Assembly (NCBI RefSeq): GCF_013166515.1
Contig: NZ_JABKKJ010000012.1
Location: forward strand, 1 to 64,000
Reading direction: 5' to 3'
DNA length: 64,000 bases
Source: Xylanibacter caecicola
GTDB lineage: Bacteria; Bacteroidota; Bacteroidia; Bacteroidales; Bacteroidaceae
The notes below the pieces were generated by a model that worked only from the letters and a program-made list of their open reading frames with translations, was not told the origin of the DNA and ran no database searches. Below are positions 52,918-61,177 of this stretch, in pieces; position 1 is the first letter of the stretch, and each line of letters begins with the position of its first letter. The position numbers were made by a program, and so were the translations under genes.

Positions 52918-53649
52918 TCAGAACTTCACTTCCTCAAGAAACAAGGCGTTGCCGGGCATGCTCTCGCCCGCGCCCGTGCGTTTGCGTCCCTCTACAATGC
53001 CACGGAAGTCGTCTATGCTTATCCGTCCACGCCCCACATCTATCAGCGTTCCAACAACGGCACGCACCATATTGCGGAGAAAGCGGTTGGCTGTTATAAC
53101 GAAATGCCAGCTGTTGGATGTATCCTGCACCCAACGGGCTTCCATTACATTGCACAGCGTTGTCTTCACATCGGTGTTGCTCTTGCAGAATGCGGCAAAA
53201 TCTTCGTACTCGAGCAATATCGCCGCAGCACGGTTCATAGCGTCAAAGTCAAGAGCGTAATGCAGTTCACATGAGTATGCACGTCTGAAAGGGTCTTTTG
53301 ACAGATGTATATAATAATGGTACGTGCGCGATGTTGCCGAAAAGCGCGCGTGCATATCATCGCCCACGGGTGTAACACTGCTTACCGATATATCGCGCGG
53401 AAGCATTCTGTTCAGTTTATAGACAAGATTGGCGGTATCGAATATCTTTGCCGTATCCATGTGTGCAACCATCATGCGTGCATGCACGCCGGCATCGGTG
53501 CGCCCCGCTCCTACCACCTGCACATCTTCACGCAACAGGACGGACAGAGCCTTCTGAAGTTCTGCCTGAACAGAATTGCCGTTGGGCTGTATCTGCCAGC
53601 CGTGGTAACATGTACCGTCGTAACTGAATGTTATAAAAAAACGTTGCAT
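52918..53649 (-). CDS. truA: tRNA pseudouridine(38-40) synthase
   Basis: TruA isomerises U38-U40 in the anticodon arm of many tRNAs. The 243-residue protein has the catalytic-Asp motif GAGRTDAGVHA near 50, SYDGTCYHGWQ at the start and FRNMVRAVVGTLIDVGRG near 205. I start at ATG 53649 (MQRFFITFSYDG), the family N-terminus; the frame stays open to 53751 but the extra 34 residues are not family-like. The 261-base gap to the small lipoprotein gene is otherwise empty. Confidence 0.95.
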   Translation of the reverse strand: MQRFFITFSYDGTCYHGWQIQPNGNSVQAELQKALSVLLREDVQVVGAGRTDAGVHARMMVAHMDTAKIFDTANLVYKLNRMLPRDISVSSVTPVGDDMHARFSATSRTYHYYIHLSKDPFRRAYSCELHYALDFDAMNRAAAILLEYEDFAAFCKSNTDVKTTLCNVMEARWVQDTSNSWHFVITANRFLRNMVRAVVGTLIDVGRGRISIDDFRGIVEGRKRTGAGESMPGNALFLEEVKF

Positions 53650-53910
53650 CGCCTTAATGTTGATAAAACAGATGCAAAGGTAGTATAATAAAGCGAGACT
53701 TTGACAATTCCGGTCTGAATTATCCAGACATCTGCTATAAATAAAATACAAATTGTGTGTAGCTTCAATGTTTATACCAACACAAGTTCAAGAGCAGAAC
53801 TTCCATTATATATGCAAATACCGAGTAAAGAAAATGTGTGCCGAAGCAATATCACTCCGGCACACAAATAAAATCAGGAATAAAATGAAAATGTTATTAT
53901 TTAGTTTCTG

Positions 53911-54138
53911 TCAATTCATCGTAAGATTGTGTATAGACGTTGTCTGGTCATCGTCATCAAACCCAAAATCACTGCCACCGATAACGATGCCGGTGCTGTC
54001 GGACGAAGCTGGAAGTACGATATCATTGTTCTCATATTCACCCAATCCGTCGTAGCCATCATTCGTACATGACATCAATACTGTCATTGATAAGAAATAT
54101 ACGAAAGATACAGTGCAAAACCGTAAAGTGTTGCACAA
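53911..54138 (-). CDS. Small acidic lipoprotein in the fimbrillin operon
   Basis: A 75-residue protein with a signal peptide and lipobox (VLMSC near residue 24). The mature part is short, Asp/Gly-rich (DGYDGLGEYEN, GFDDDDQTT) and without a recognised domain. It lies 46 bases after the FISUMP lipoprotein and is probably the last gene of the phase-variable unit. The start could be a few codons in. Confidence 0.6.
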   Translation of the reverse strand: MCNTLRFCTVSFVYFLSMTVLMSCTNDGYDGLGEYENNDIVLPASSDSTGIVIGGSDFGFDDDDQTTSIHNLTMN

Positions 54139-54184
54139 TACGCTTCTTTATATTAAACGATATCATATTGAGACAACCCCACTC

Positions 54185-55657
54185 TTATTTCTTTATAACA
54201 GGACGTATAGCACAACCATAAGCAAACTCCCAATCTATAAGATCCGTTGGATATTCATCTTCAGACGCCGTAAATAATGCGCCAACATTATCTTCCCCGT
54301 TGTATCTTGCTTTAAACTCAGAAGACCAGTAAGCACATACTTCATTCACAGCATAATATCCATCAACATATCTGTCACCATTTGCCGGTAAGAAGATGCT
54401 TCTGCCGTTATGCCCTGTTATAAACAATCCATTTACTCCACCAATATTTTTCCATTCAAGCGTTTTGCAGTATTCTATCAATTCAAGAAAATCATTTTGA
54501 TTAGGCGTAACCCAATCACCTCCCCATAATGCCTTCGCTATATCATATCTAGTATTTCCTTGATAATCTATATACTTACCGATATTGGTATATATCCAAA
54601 AGCCGCTATAATCATTATATTTATTAGATGTAATGATTTTAGAATCGCCCCAACTATGGTAATTTCCATAGTCAGTTTCTTTCTCTGCTCCTACATTCTT
54701 TCTTGCCCACAATGTTCCGCTCGGCAGTCCCAGGTCTACCCATTCATCACTTTCATCGTTCTTAACATTGATGATATATGCCTTTCCCTTGACAAAGTTC
54801 TTTTCCGGTCTGACCGTATATACAACATCCTCCTTGCCTGTTGCCGACTTAACGGTGACAGTCATGTCTCTTGTCGTAAAGTCTGCAGGAGAAATCATTA
54901 TCCATGCTTCGAGCTGCATTTTGTCAGCTGTCGTCGATACAGAGTTGGCAGCAAAATCAAGAGTGACGCTTTTCGATTTTGTCTTAGGCTGTATAACCTC
55001 GGTTGTATTGAACAAGTCCATAACAGCCTTTGTGGTAAAGACGGCATCCGCAGACGACAATGTCACGGATGAATATGTGTCGGTCTCGGGCATATCTATC
55101 ATCAAACGCAGAATTGCCCCCTGATGATTGAAATAGAAATCGGCTGTGTTTGTCTTTTCAACTGTCACTGCATCGGATACAAGATAATCGTACTTTGCCA
55201 AATGCGAATATGAGCCGTTGGTGCTCTGAACCTGTCCTTCATAATCTATGTCTATAAAAGGCTCCTGCATCAACCTGTCCACAACCGGATAATAACCTAC
55301 ATAGCGCACTCCCGACTTAAGTTCGTAATCTTCGCGTTCAAAATATGCTTTGTTGCCGGTTCCCTGACCGTCAATCATCTTCATGGGCATCTGCTGTCCC
55401 GAGTTTTCGGCAAACACACCTGTCACGTCACCTTGTGTCCAACTGAACGCCAATCCCGATGAACCAAGTTGCAATGCTGTCTTCTTCTTTCCGGATACAC
55501 GTGCAGACCTGGACGCGCCGTCGCTCACAAAGTCGTCGGCATTCACAGTGATATCAGTCTGCTTTGCATTATGCTCCTCATAGGTGCTGTCGTCTTGTGC
55601 ACAAGATGCGAACAACAAACCGGCGAGTCCTGCAAATAAAAGTTTCTTTGTTTTCAT
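54185..55657 (-). CDS. Fimbrillin-like lipoprotein with C-terminal FISUMP domain
   Basis: A 490-residue surface lipoprotein (MKTKKLLFAGLAGLLFASC, lipobox FASC). Residues about 20-300 look like a fimbrillin/Mfa-type beta domain (DDFVSDGASRSARV, FSWTQGDVTGVFAEN, KSGVRYVGYYPV, NFVKGKAYIINV). The C-terminal 190 residues are a FISUMP domain (EWVDLGLPSGTLWARKNVG, YHSWGD, WGGDWVTPNQNDFLELIEYC, GCAIRPV). It is probably a fimbrial tip or surface adhesin. I use the inner ATG at 55657; the frame is open to 55693. It is the main product of the unit controlled by the invertible promoter. Confidence 0.82.
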   Translation of the reverse strand: MKTKKLLFAGLAGLLFASCAQDDSTYEEHNAKQTDITVNADDFVSDGASRSARVSGKKKTALQLGSSGLAFSWTQGDVTGVFAENSGQQMPMKMIDGQGTGNKAYFEREDYELKSGVRYVGYYPVVDRLMQEPFIDIDYEGQVQSTNGSYSHLAKYDYLVSDAVTVEKTNTADFYFNHQGAILRLMIDMPETDTYSSVTLSSADAVFTTKAVMDLFNTTEVIQPKTKSKSVTLDFAANSVSTTADKMQLEAWIMISPADFTTRDMTVTVKSATGKEDVVYTVRPEKNFVKGKAYIINVKNDESDEWVDLGLPSGTLWARKNVGAEKETDYGNYHSWGDSKIITSNKYNDYSGFWIYTNIGKYIDYQGNTRYDIAKALWGGDWVTPNQNDFLELIEYCKTLEWKNIGGVNGLFITGHNGRSIFLPANGDRYVDGYYAVNEVCAYWSSEFKARYNGEDNVGALFTASEDEYPTDLIDWEFAYGCAIRPVIKK

Positions 55658-55725
55658 ATATAGTTCATATTTTAATAAGTTCAACAAATACAATCATCAT
55701 GTATAACCGTTTCAAACGCAACAAA

Positions 55726-55941
55726 CTAAAAATCGTCTCCCCAAAGGTCTATATCTCCTTTGTGCCCTTCCTGCCGGTAGACACCGTCTTCGGTCATGTC
55801 CGAGTCGTATTCTTTTGCTGCCCACTCGAAGTCTCCCCCTTCACCGGTTATCGAACCTGCCAAAATAGTCCCGCACTCGCTTCGCACAATGGTTATGTGC
55901 GGAGCAAGATAATCTGATTTTCTTTTCTCACTGATTTTCAT
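55726..55941 (-). CDS. Small protein heading the fimbrillin operon
   Basis: A 71-residue acidic protein without signal peptide: basic start MKISEKRKSDYLAP, a middle CGTILAGSITGEGGD and an acidic aromatic tail ending DIDLWGDDF. The pattern (APxI near the start, ILAGS, Gly-rich turn, acidic end) resembles small uncharacterised proteins I associate with Prevotella surface-protein genes. It is the first gene after the leader and lies 32 bases before the frame of the FISUMP lipoprotein. Function unknown; a regulator or a secreted peptide are both possible. Confidence 0.6.
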   Translation of the reverse strand: MKISEKRKSDYLAPHITIVRSECGTILAGSITGEGGDFEWAAKEYDSDMTEDGVYRQEGHKGDIDLWGDDF

Positions 55942-56056
55942 TTCTACTCTTTTTTATACACGAAACCCTGCAATCGCCAATTATTTATATGTTAAGAATG
56001 TGACAGGATTGTGAACGTAAGTCCGCTCTACATTCTTTGTTTGTCTTCTGTCTCCC

Positions 56057-56090
56057 AAAAGGACACCGCAGCCTCACGGCTCCGGTATCC
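56057..56090 (-). terminator. Attenuator-like hairpin in the fimbrillin operon leader
   Basis: On the minus strand GGATACCG pairs with CGGTGTCC around an inner GCC/GGC stem, and TTTT follows. It lies 116 bases before the first gene of the operon, inside its only leader, so it could terminate transcripts early unless antiterminated. Confidence 0.55.
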
Positions 56091-56108
56091 GAAAAAATAG
56101 TATAATCA

Positions 56109-56158
56109 AGTAATTATTTCCAACAGCCACCCTCACGGGCGGCACACTGAGAATTACT
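56109..56158 (-). other. Second leader hairpin (AGTAATT ... AATTACT)
   Basis: Perfect 7-bp outer arms at 56109-56115 and 56152-56158 enclose further GCC/GGC pairing. It is upstream of the attenuator-like hairpin on the same leader. Confidence 0.45.
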
Positions 56159-56241
56159 GTAATGTATCACAACTCCGTGACTACGCGCCATAACGACACG
56201 GCATGCCGAGCCAGACCACAAGCCACAGGCGGGAACCACGG

Positions 56242-56258
56242 CAGGCACCTCTGTGCAA
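56242..56258. repeat. Left inverted repeat of the invertible segment
   Basis: CAGgCACCTCTGTGCAA. The 13 bases 56246-56258 are an exact reverse complement of 56455-56467; with one mismatch the match extends to 16 of 17. Confidence 0.88.
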
Positions 56259-56454
56259 GAGGTGACAGAAAACAGTATAAAAACATGATTGTCAGTGTTT
56301 TACAGGTGTCAAGTCTTTGTGTTTTTGATGTGTTTTATATTGTCGGAAACCACAGGACAAGCCCGGACGACATGAAAAAATCCCGTTTAATATTTGCCGG
56401 TTTCAGTTATAATAAGTACTTTTGCAGCGATATTTTATTTTTGTGTTGCAGCTA
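56259..56454. mobile_element. Invertible promoter segment (196 bp), OFF orientation for the fimbrillin operon
   Basis: The segment lies between matching inverted repeats, directly beside a tyrosine recombinase gene and upstream of a surface-protein operon. It contains one full Bacteroidota promoter on the plus strand, pointing at the recombinase 3' end and away from the operon. No TAnnTTTG is found on the minus strand across 55942-56454, so the operon appears promoterless in this orientation. Flipping would place the -7 box near 56289, giving a leader of about 340 bases. Confidence 0.8.
56393..56424 (+). promoter_or_regulatory. Promoter inside the invertible segment (TTTG-N20-TACTTTTG)
   Basis: TTTG 56393-56396 and TACTTTTG 56417-56424 with a 20-base spacer. 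In the present orientation it reads antisense into the recombinase gene, where no plus-strand gene is seen. Confidence 0.75.
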
Positions 56455-57459
56455 TTGCACAGAGGTGGCTGACGTAAATCCCCTTATTATTTTTTTGTTC
56501 GCACGTCTGACGGTATTCCCGTCGAGTTCTCTTATATATGTCATCGTCACCCTTGGCGACGAATGACCCAGCGCCTGCGCTATGACATGCAGCGGAACGT
56601 TGCGGCGGTAGGCAAGGCTTGCCCACGTGTGCCGCGCGACGTATGACGTGAGCGGCAGGCACAGTCCCACATCGCGCGACAGCACTTTCAGAGCGGCATT
56701 ATAACACTTCAGCAGCCGGGCGTAGCCTTTGCCGCCCGGGAACCGGTCGCCCGTTGGAACGGGAAATACATAGTCCGCGTCGCAGCCGGCATATTTTCTC
56801 ATTATCCTCTCCATGCACGGCTCTATGCCCACCGTCACCTCGCGACCCGTCTTGCGCCGTAAGTAGGTTATCGTCCCGTCACTAACCCGGCTCTTGCGCA
56901 GCAGCATGGCATCGGCAAAGGGCATGCCCATGGCATAGAAACAGAACATGAAGACATCGCGTGCCCACGACCGGACGGTGTCTTCCTCCACGTCGGCAAT
57001 GCCGATGCGACGCATATCCGTCTCGCCGAGGGCGCGCTTGCGGGTCGGAACATTGCCCGTGAAGACGGCGGAGAAGGGGCTGCAGCGTCTTATGCGGTGC
57101 TTTACGGCGGCGGCGTTGTACATGGCACGCAGCGAACGCATGTAGCACGATGACGTGTTGAGGCTCACGCCGCGGTCGGAAAGCCACTGCGAGTAGCGCG
57201 AGACAAGCTGCGGCGTCACCTCGCGAAGCGGGATGTCCGCACCGCCGAGAAACGCGGCGAACGAGCGGCGCGCCGTCATATAGTTGTCGCAGGTGCTCCG
57301 GCGGCAACGGCGGCGCACTCGTTTCATCTCACGGTCAATGAACTCGAGGAAGAGAGGTGCGCGCGGAGCGTCTCTCATCCCTTCCTTTCTCTTCCTTCGC
57401 GACGACGCCTTACGCCCGCCGATGGAAATCTTTAAACTGAATGTAAATCCTAATAACAT
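56452..57459 (-). CDS. Tyrosine recombinase (DNA invertase)
   Basis: A 335-residue site-specific recombinase. A SAM-like core-binding domain (about 35-130: STCDNYMTARRSFAAFL) is followed by the catalytic domain: Lys in YLRRKTGREV near 205, ARHTWAS near 275, LGHSSPRVTM near 300 and the Tyr in TYIREL near 312. The canonical first Arg (often FYxRGM) appears as Met in FYAMGMPFAD. The gene is markedly GC-rich against its neighbours, a sign of transfer. The true start may be MRDAPRAPLF about 28 codons in. Its end overlaps the right inverted repeat, so inversion would replace the stop and add EVTENSIKT. Confidence 0.9.
   Translation of the reverse strand: MLLGFTFSLKISIGGRKASSRRKRKEGMRDAPRAPLFLEFIDREMKRVRRRCRRSTCDNYMTARRSFAAFLGGADIPLREVTPQLVSRYSQWLSDRGVSLNTSSCYMRSLRAMYNAAAVKHRIRRCSPFSAVFTGNVPTRKRALGETDMRRIGIADVEEDTVRSWARDVFMFCFYAMGMPFADAMLLRKSRVSDGTITYLRRKTGREVTVGIEPCMERIMRKYAGCDADYVFPVPTGDRFPGGKGYARLLKCYNAALKVLSRDVGLCLPLTSYVARHTWASLAYRRNVPLHVIAQALGHSSPRVTMTYIRELDGNTVRRANKKIIRGFTSATSVQ
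56455..56471. repeat. Right inverted repeat, inside the recombinase 3' end
   Basis: TTGCACAGAGGTGgCTG. On the minus strand it codes for the last residues ATSVQ of the recombinase, immediately before its TAG stop at 56452-56454, which lies within the invertible segment. Confidence 0.88.
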
Positions 57460-57483
57460 ATCTATATATATTTATGACACATT

Positions 57484-57522
57484 GTCACGGTTCCGCCTTT
57501 TACGCTTACACCGTGACTTTTT
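57484..57522 (+). other. GTCACGGT/ACCGTGAC inverted repeat upstream of the recombinase
   Basis: Perfect 8-bp arms 57484-57491 and 57510-57517 with an 18-base spacer, followed on the plus strand by TTTTT. It lies 25 bases upstream of the recombinase frame. It could be a terminator for plus-strand transcripts, or an operator of the recombinase. Confidence 0.5.
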
Positions 57523-57639
57523 AAAACCTCCGGATACTGCCGTATTTTGAAACGTTGCCGCTCATCGGCGTAAAAACGGCAAGCATTGGTGTGCTGGTGC
57601 AACGCTCTGCATATCACGCGGTTATGCTTTATCATACGA

Positions 57640-57815
57640 AAATGTGCACAGTTCCGGATGCTAAACATGCCCTTTCAGGATGCAAAACACGGCATTTAAG
57701 CCCGTGATATGCGGCACTTTGGCATGCAAATGACCGCACTTTAGAGGCTAAAGCTACGCATTTTGCGACCTGAAACGAGTAACTTCATATCCGAAACGGG
57801 CTACTTAATATCCGA
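57640..57815. repeat. Modular intergenic sequence, second copy of the GCAAAACACG vocabulary
   Basis: Words such as gcaaaacacggcattt, atgcggcacttt and gcatgcaaatgacc echo 19425-19565. A direct repeat ATATCCGAAACGG occurs twice, 24 bases apart, near 57788-57824. The 57460-57954 gap holds this and the inverted repeat above, with no supported gene. Confidence 0.5.
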
Positions 57816-57954
57816 AACGGCGTTTTTTCACGTCTCACGTCTCCCTTTTCGTGTCCACAAATGTCTGGAATGCAAGTTTTAGTCGATGGTTTTGCGATGT
57901 CTAAATGTCACGAAAACGCGCTAATACGGTGTCATTATGTTATAATACGAATTG

Positions 57955-58012
57955 AAAAAAAAAGAGGATGGGCAAAAACCCGGTATCCTACCAATGGCTT
58001 TTGCCCATCCTC
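57955..58012 (-). terminator. Terminator of the metal ATPase gene
   Basis: Perfect 14-bp arms GAGGATGGGCAAAA (57964-57977) / TTTTGCCCATCCTC (57999-58012); on the minus strand nine T residues follow. Confidence 0.92.
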
Positions 58013-58037
58013 CTATACTTTCAGTATGTCTATATCC

Positions 58038-59891
58038 TCACTGCAGCCGTCTGCCGGCTCTGATGGCATTCAGAACGGCAATCACTGTCACTCCGACATC
58101 GGAGAACACGGCAGCCCACATTGTCGCCAGACCCACTGCACCGAGCAAGAGGACTGCCACCTTAACGCCTATCGCAAAGACAATGTTCTGCTTTACAATA
58201 GAAAGAGTACGCCGTGCTATAGACATGCCCTGAGCCACCTTTGCAGGATTATCGTCCATCAGCACAACATCGGCAGCCTCTATAGCCGCATCGCTCCCGG
58301 CAGCACCCATCGCGATGCCTACATCAGAGAGCTTTAACACCGGCGCATCGTTTATGCCGTCACCAACAAAAGCCACTGTGCCTTGACCGCGGCGGCGCCT
58401 TATTATATCCTCCATCAGCTGCACCTTACCGTCTGGCAACAACCCGGCGTGCACCTCATCTATTCCAAGTTCATGCGCAACACTCTCCGCCACATCACTA
58501 CGGTCACCGGTGAGCATCACGGTCTGTTCCACACCGGCACGCCTGAGAGCCGACAAAGCTTCTGCCGTCTGCGGCTTGACCGTGTCAGACACAACAACGT
58601 GCCCAAGATACTTACCTTCTGATGCCACATGTACCACGGTACCGACAACGGCAGGGGCGACAAACGACACACCGGCACGCTCCATAAGTCTGTCGTTACC
58701 GGCATATACAGGCTTGCCGTCAACGTATGTCATTATACCCTCACCGGCAAAGTTCTCTGCACCGCCAACCCTCGACTTGTCCGTCTTCTGCCGGCATGCC
58801 CCACGAAGGGCTGCGGCAACAGGATGGTCCGAATATATCTCGGCAAGGGCAGCTGTCTCCACAAGCGTTTCTTCTTCAACGCCTTCTACCGGATAGACAC
58901 CGGTAACGGTGAAACTTCCATTTGTCAACGTCCCGGTCTTGTCGAACACCACGGTACGCACACGTGCCAAAGCCTCTATGTAATTGGAGCCTTTGAAGAG
59001 TATTCCCCGTCGCGATGCGCCACCGATTCCGGCAAAGAATGTCAGCGGCACAGAAACCACAAGTGCACACGGGCATGATATTACAAGGAATATAAGTGCG
59101 CGGTTAAGCCACAGCATCCATCCGCCATCGGCAAACAAAGGAGGCACAACGGCAAGCAGCACCGCTGCCGCCACAACAACAGGAGTGTAATATCGTGCAA
59201 AACGTGTAATGAACTTCTCTGTATGAGCCTTTCCGTTCTCGGCATTCTCAACAAGACTGAGAATGTGCGCCACGGTTGACTCACCGTATGTTCCCGTAGT
59301 CTTTATCCTAAGCACGCCGGTAAGGTTCATGCTTCCGCTTATCACACTGTCGCCGTCACCGGCCTCACGTGGCATGCTTTCGCCTGTAAGTGCCGAAGTG
59401 TCGAGCGAAGAGTTGCCTGACACAACCGTTCCGTCAAGCGGTATCTTCTCGCCCGGCTTAACCACTATTACCGTACCGGCAGGCACTTCTTCAGGAGCCA
59501 CACGACGCAATGTGCCATCCGCATCCTCCACATTTGCATGGTCCGGACGTATATCCATAAGCCGTGAAATGGAGTCGCGGCTGCGGTCTACAGCCACATC
59601 CATAAAAAGCTCGCCTATCTGATAGAACAGCATAACCGCCACCGCCTCGGGATACTCGCCTATGGCAAAAGCGCCGATTGTTGCCACCGACATCAGGAAG
59701 CACTCATCAAACACCTCACCGCGGAAGATGTTGCGCACCGCCTTTACCACAATATCGCCACCTATTATTATATAGGCTGCCACACACAACGCCACCGTCA
59801 CAATCTGCGTAAACGATGTTACGTATGACAATACGAGCAACAAGCCACTTGCCAATATACGCACCAAAGCTATCTTATGTTCCTTTTCCAT
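58038..59891 (-). CDS. Heavy-metal P1B-type ATPase (Zn/Cd/Pb type)
   Basis: A 617-residue inner-membrane pump that exports divalent metal ions using ATP. It shows the actuator TGES in ALTGESMPRE near 170, the metal-binding CPC in VISCPCALV near 273, the phosphorylated Asp in FDKTGTLTNG near 315, the HP locus SDHPVAAAL near 355 and GDGINDAPVL near 515. No N-terminal HMA domain is present, as in several Bacteroidota forms. CPC with no His-rich tail favours Zn/Cd over Cu, but this is not certain. The gene is monocistronic with a strong terminator. Confidence 0.92.
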   Translation of the reverse strand: MEKEHKIALVRILASGLLLVLSYVTSFTQIVTVALCVAAYIIIGGDIVVKAVRNIFRGEVFDECFLMSVATIGAFAIGEYPEAVAVMLFYQIGELFMDVAVDRSRDSISRLMDIRPDHANVEDADGTLRRVAPEEVPAGTVIVVKPGEKIPLDGTVVSGNSSLDTSALTGESMPREAGDGDSVISGSMNLTGVLRIKTTGTYGESTVAHILSLVENAENGKAHTEKFITRFARYYTPVVVAAAVLLAVVPPLFADGGWMLWLNRALIFLVISCPCALVVSVPLTFFAGIGGASRRGILFKGSNYIEALARVRTVVFDKTGTLTNGSFTVTGVYPVEGVEEETLVETAALAEIYSDHPVAAALRGACRQKTDKSRVGGAENFAGEGIMTYVDGKPVYAGNDRLMERAGVSFVAPAVVGTVVHVASEGKYLGHVVVSDTVKPQTAEALSALRRAGVEQTVMLTGDRSDVAESVAHELGIDEVHAGLLPDGKVQLMEDIIRRRRGQGTVAFVGDGINDAPVLKLSDVGIAMGAAGSDAAIEAADVVLMDDNPAKVAQGMSIARRTLSIVKQNIVFAIGVKVAVLLLGAVGLATMWAAVFSDVGVTVIAVLNAIRAGRRLQ

Positions 59892-60028
59892 ATCTCTCCT
59901 TTATTTTTAGTTTATGCAAAAATATGAAAAAGGACTTGCAACTTGGTTGCAAAAGCACGTATGAAAACTTAGAATATAAAATGTTCAGGTTTTATAACAT
60001 ATTTGTTGTAAGTTCATTGAGACAGCCA

Positions 60029-60817
60029 TTATGATCTTACAACCATTATACTTACCTCATACAGCAGATATAATGGTATTGTCACGAGTACCAGCGTCAT
60101 AAGGTCCGGAGGTGTTATGGCTGCAGCCACGACCATGATAACCATGAATGCGTGCTTGCGATAGCGTGAGAGCATCCTTGATGTTATCAAGCCCATTTTT
60201 CCGAGCGCATAAGCTATTACGGGCAGCTGGAACACCACGCCCATAAGCAATATCAGCGTGGTAAACGTGGAAATGTAGCTGTCGAGCGTTATCGTGCTGT
60301 GCACCTTTTCGGCAACGCTATATGTTCCAAGAAAACGAAACGATATAGGAAAGAGTACGTAATAACTCATCAGTATGCCGAGGATGAACAGGGCATATAC
60401 AACGAACAAGGTATACACGGAGTATCTGCGTTCGTTTTCATAAAGTGCAGGCGATATGAAACGGAACATCTCATATAATATATAAGGTGACGCGCAAAGC
60501 AGACCGAGGTATACCGACGTGGTGACATGTGTCATAAACTGGCTGGAAAGATTGGTGGCTATCAAGTCTACATGATATTCATTGAAGTGAAATTCCGAAA
60601 ACCCGGCGGCGTGCGCTGTACGTTCTATCAGCCTGTAAGTTACGAATTTCCATTCGCTTGGAGCAAGGAGCAACCGCCATACCGTGTCTTTCATGCAGAA
60701 CACAACGGCGGCTGCCACTCCTGTCACACTGAGTATGCGAAAGAGCATGAGGCGAAGAACTTCCAGATGCCCGCCGAAAGTGAGCAGCCCGCCTGTCTCT
60801 TCATTATTCTTTGCCAT
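60029..60817 (-). CDS. tatC: Twin-arginine translocase subunit TatC
   Basis: TatC is the receptor for twin-arginine signal peptides and the core of the Tat exporter of folded proteins. The 262-residue protein has six hydrophobic helices and the family landmarks: [13 protein letters not shown] near 15, a helix-2 region with Pro in [24 protein letters not shown] (landmarks [11 protein letters not shown]) near 110, and [17 protein letters not shown] near the end. It overlaps tatA by 14 bases. Confidence 0.95.
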   Translation of the reverse strand: MAKNNEETGGLLTFGGHLEVLRLMLFRILSVTGVAAAVVFCMKDTVWRLLLAPSEWKFVTYRLIERTAHAAGFSEFHFNEYHVDLIATNLSSQFMTHVTTSVYLGLLCASPYILYEMFRFISPALYENERRYSVYTLFVVYALFILGILMSYYVLFPISFRFLGTYSVAEKVHSTITLDSYISTFTTLILLMGVVFQLPVIAYALGKMGLITSRMLSRYRKHAFMVIMVVAAAITPPDLMTLVLVTIPLYLLYEVSIMVVRS

Positions 60818-61046
60818 CAGTTTCCCGTTCGTTTATATTGTCAGCCTTTGGCTTTTCCACGCCATCTTCACGACTTTCATCTTTGGTAAAATCCGAAGGA
60901 CTTTCCATACCTTTCTTAAATTCCTTTACGCCCTGGCCGAGTCCGCGCATCATCTCTGGCAGTTTCTTGCCGCCGAAAAGCAGCAGTGCCATGCCACCTA
61001 TGAGTAACAGTTCGGTCGTTCCTATGAATAATAACTGGTAAATCAT
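60804..61046 (-). CDS. tatA: Sec-independent translocase subunit TatA
   Basis: TatA multimerises to form the passage for folded proteins. The 80-residue protein has one N-terminal transmembrane helix ([19 protein letters not shown]), the hinge [15 protein letters not shown] and a charged, disordered tail. It is coupled to tatC by a 14-base overlap. It could equally be the TatB-like member; Bacteroidota usually have TatA only. Confidence 0.93.
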   Translation of the reverse strand: MIYQLLFIGTTELLLIGGMALLLFGGKKLPEMMRGLGQGVKEFKKGMESPSDFTKDESREDGVEKPKADNINERETDGKE

Positions 61047-61069
61047 AATCGTCTTTTTTGTAGTATTTT

Positions 61070-61165
61070 TTGGGAGTAAGGAGGCAAAGGAGTAAGGAGG
61101 TAAGTAGAAATGCTATTCTACCTTTACTCCTTTAACTCCTTCCTCCCTTTACTCCTTACTACTTT
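61070..61165. repeat. Large imperfect inverted repeat of purine-rich and pyrimidine-rich arms
   Basis: The left arm (agtaaggaggcaaaggag, aaggaggtaag) and the right arm (ctttactcc, taactccttcctccc, actccttactac) pair over about 40 bases around AGAAATGCTATTCT. It separates the CXXX gene cluster from tatA and is probably a terminator-like hairpin or an insertion-type repeat. Confidence 0.6.
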
Positions 61166-61177
61166 ATATCCTTATTC

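Noticed and set aside
56162..56566. A plus-strand open frame across the invertible segment
   Set aside because: It crosses both inverted repeats and the recombinase 3' end, has no family resemblance, and would be destroyed by inversion. The internal promoter lies inside it.
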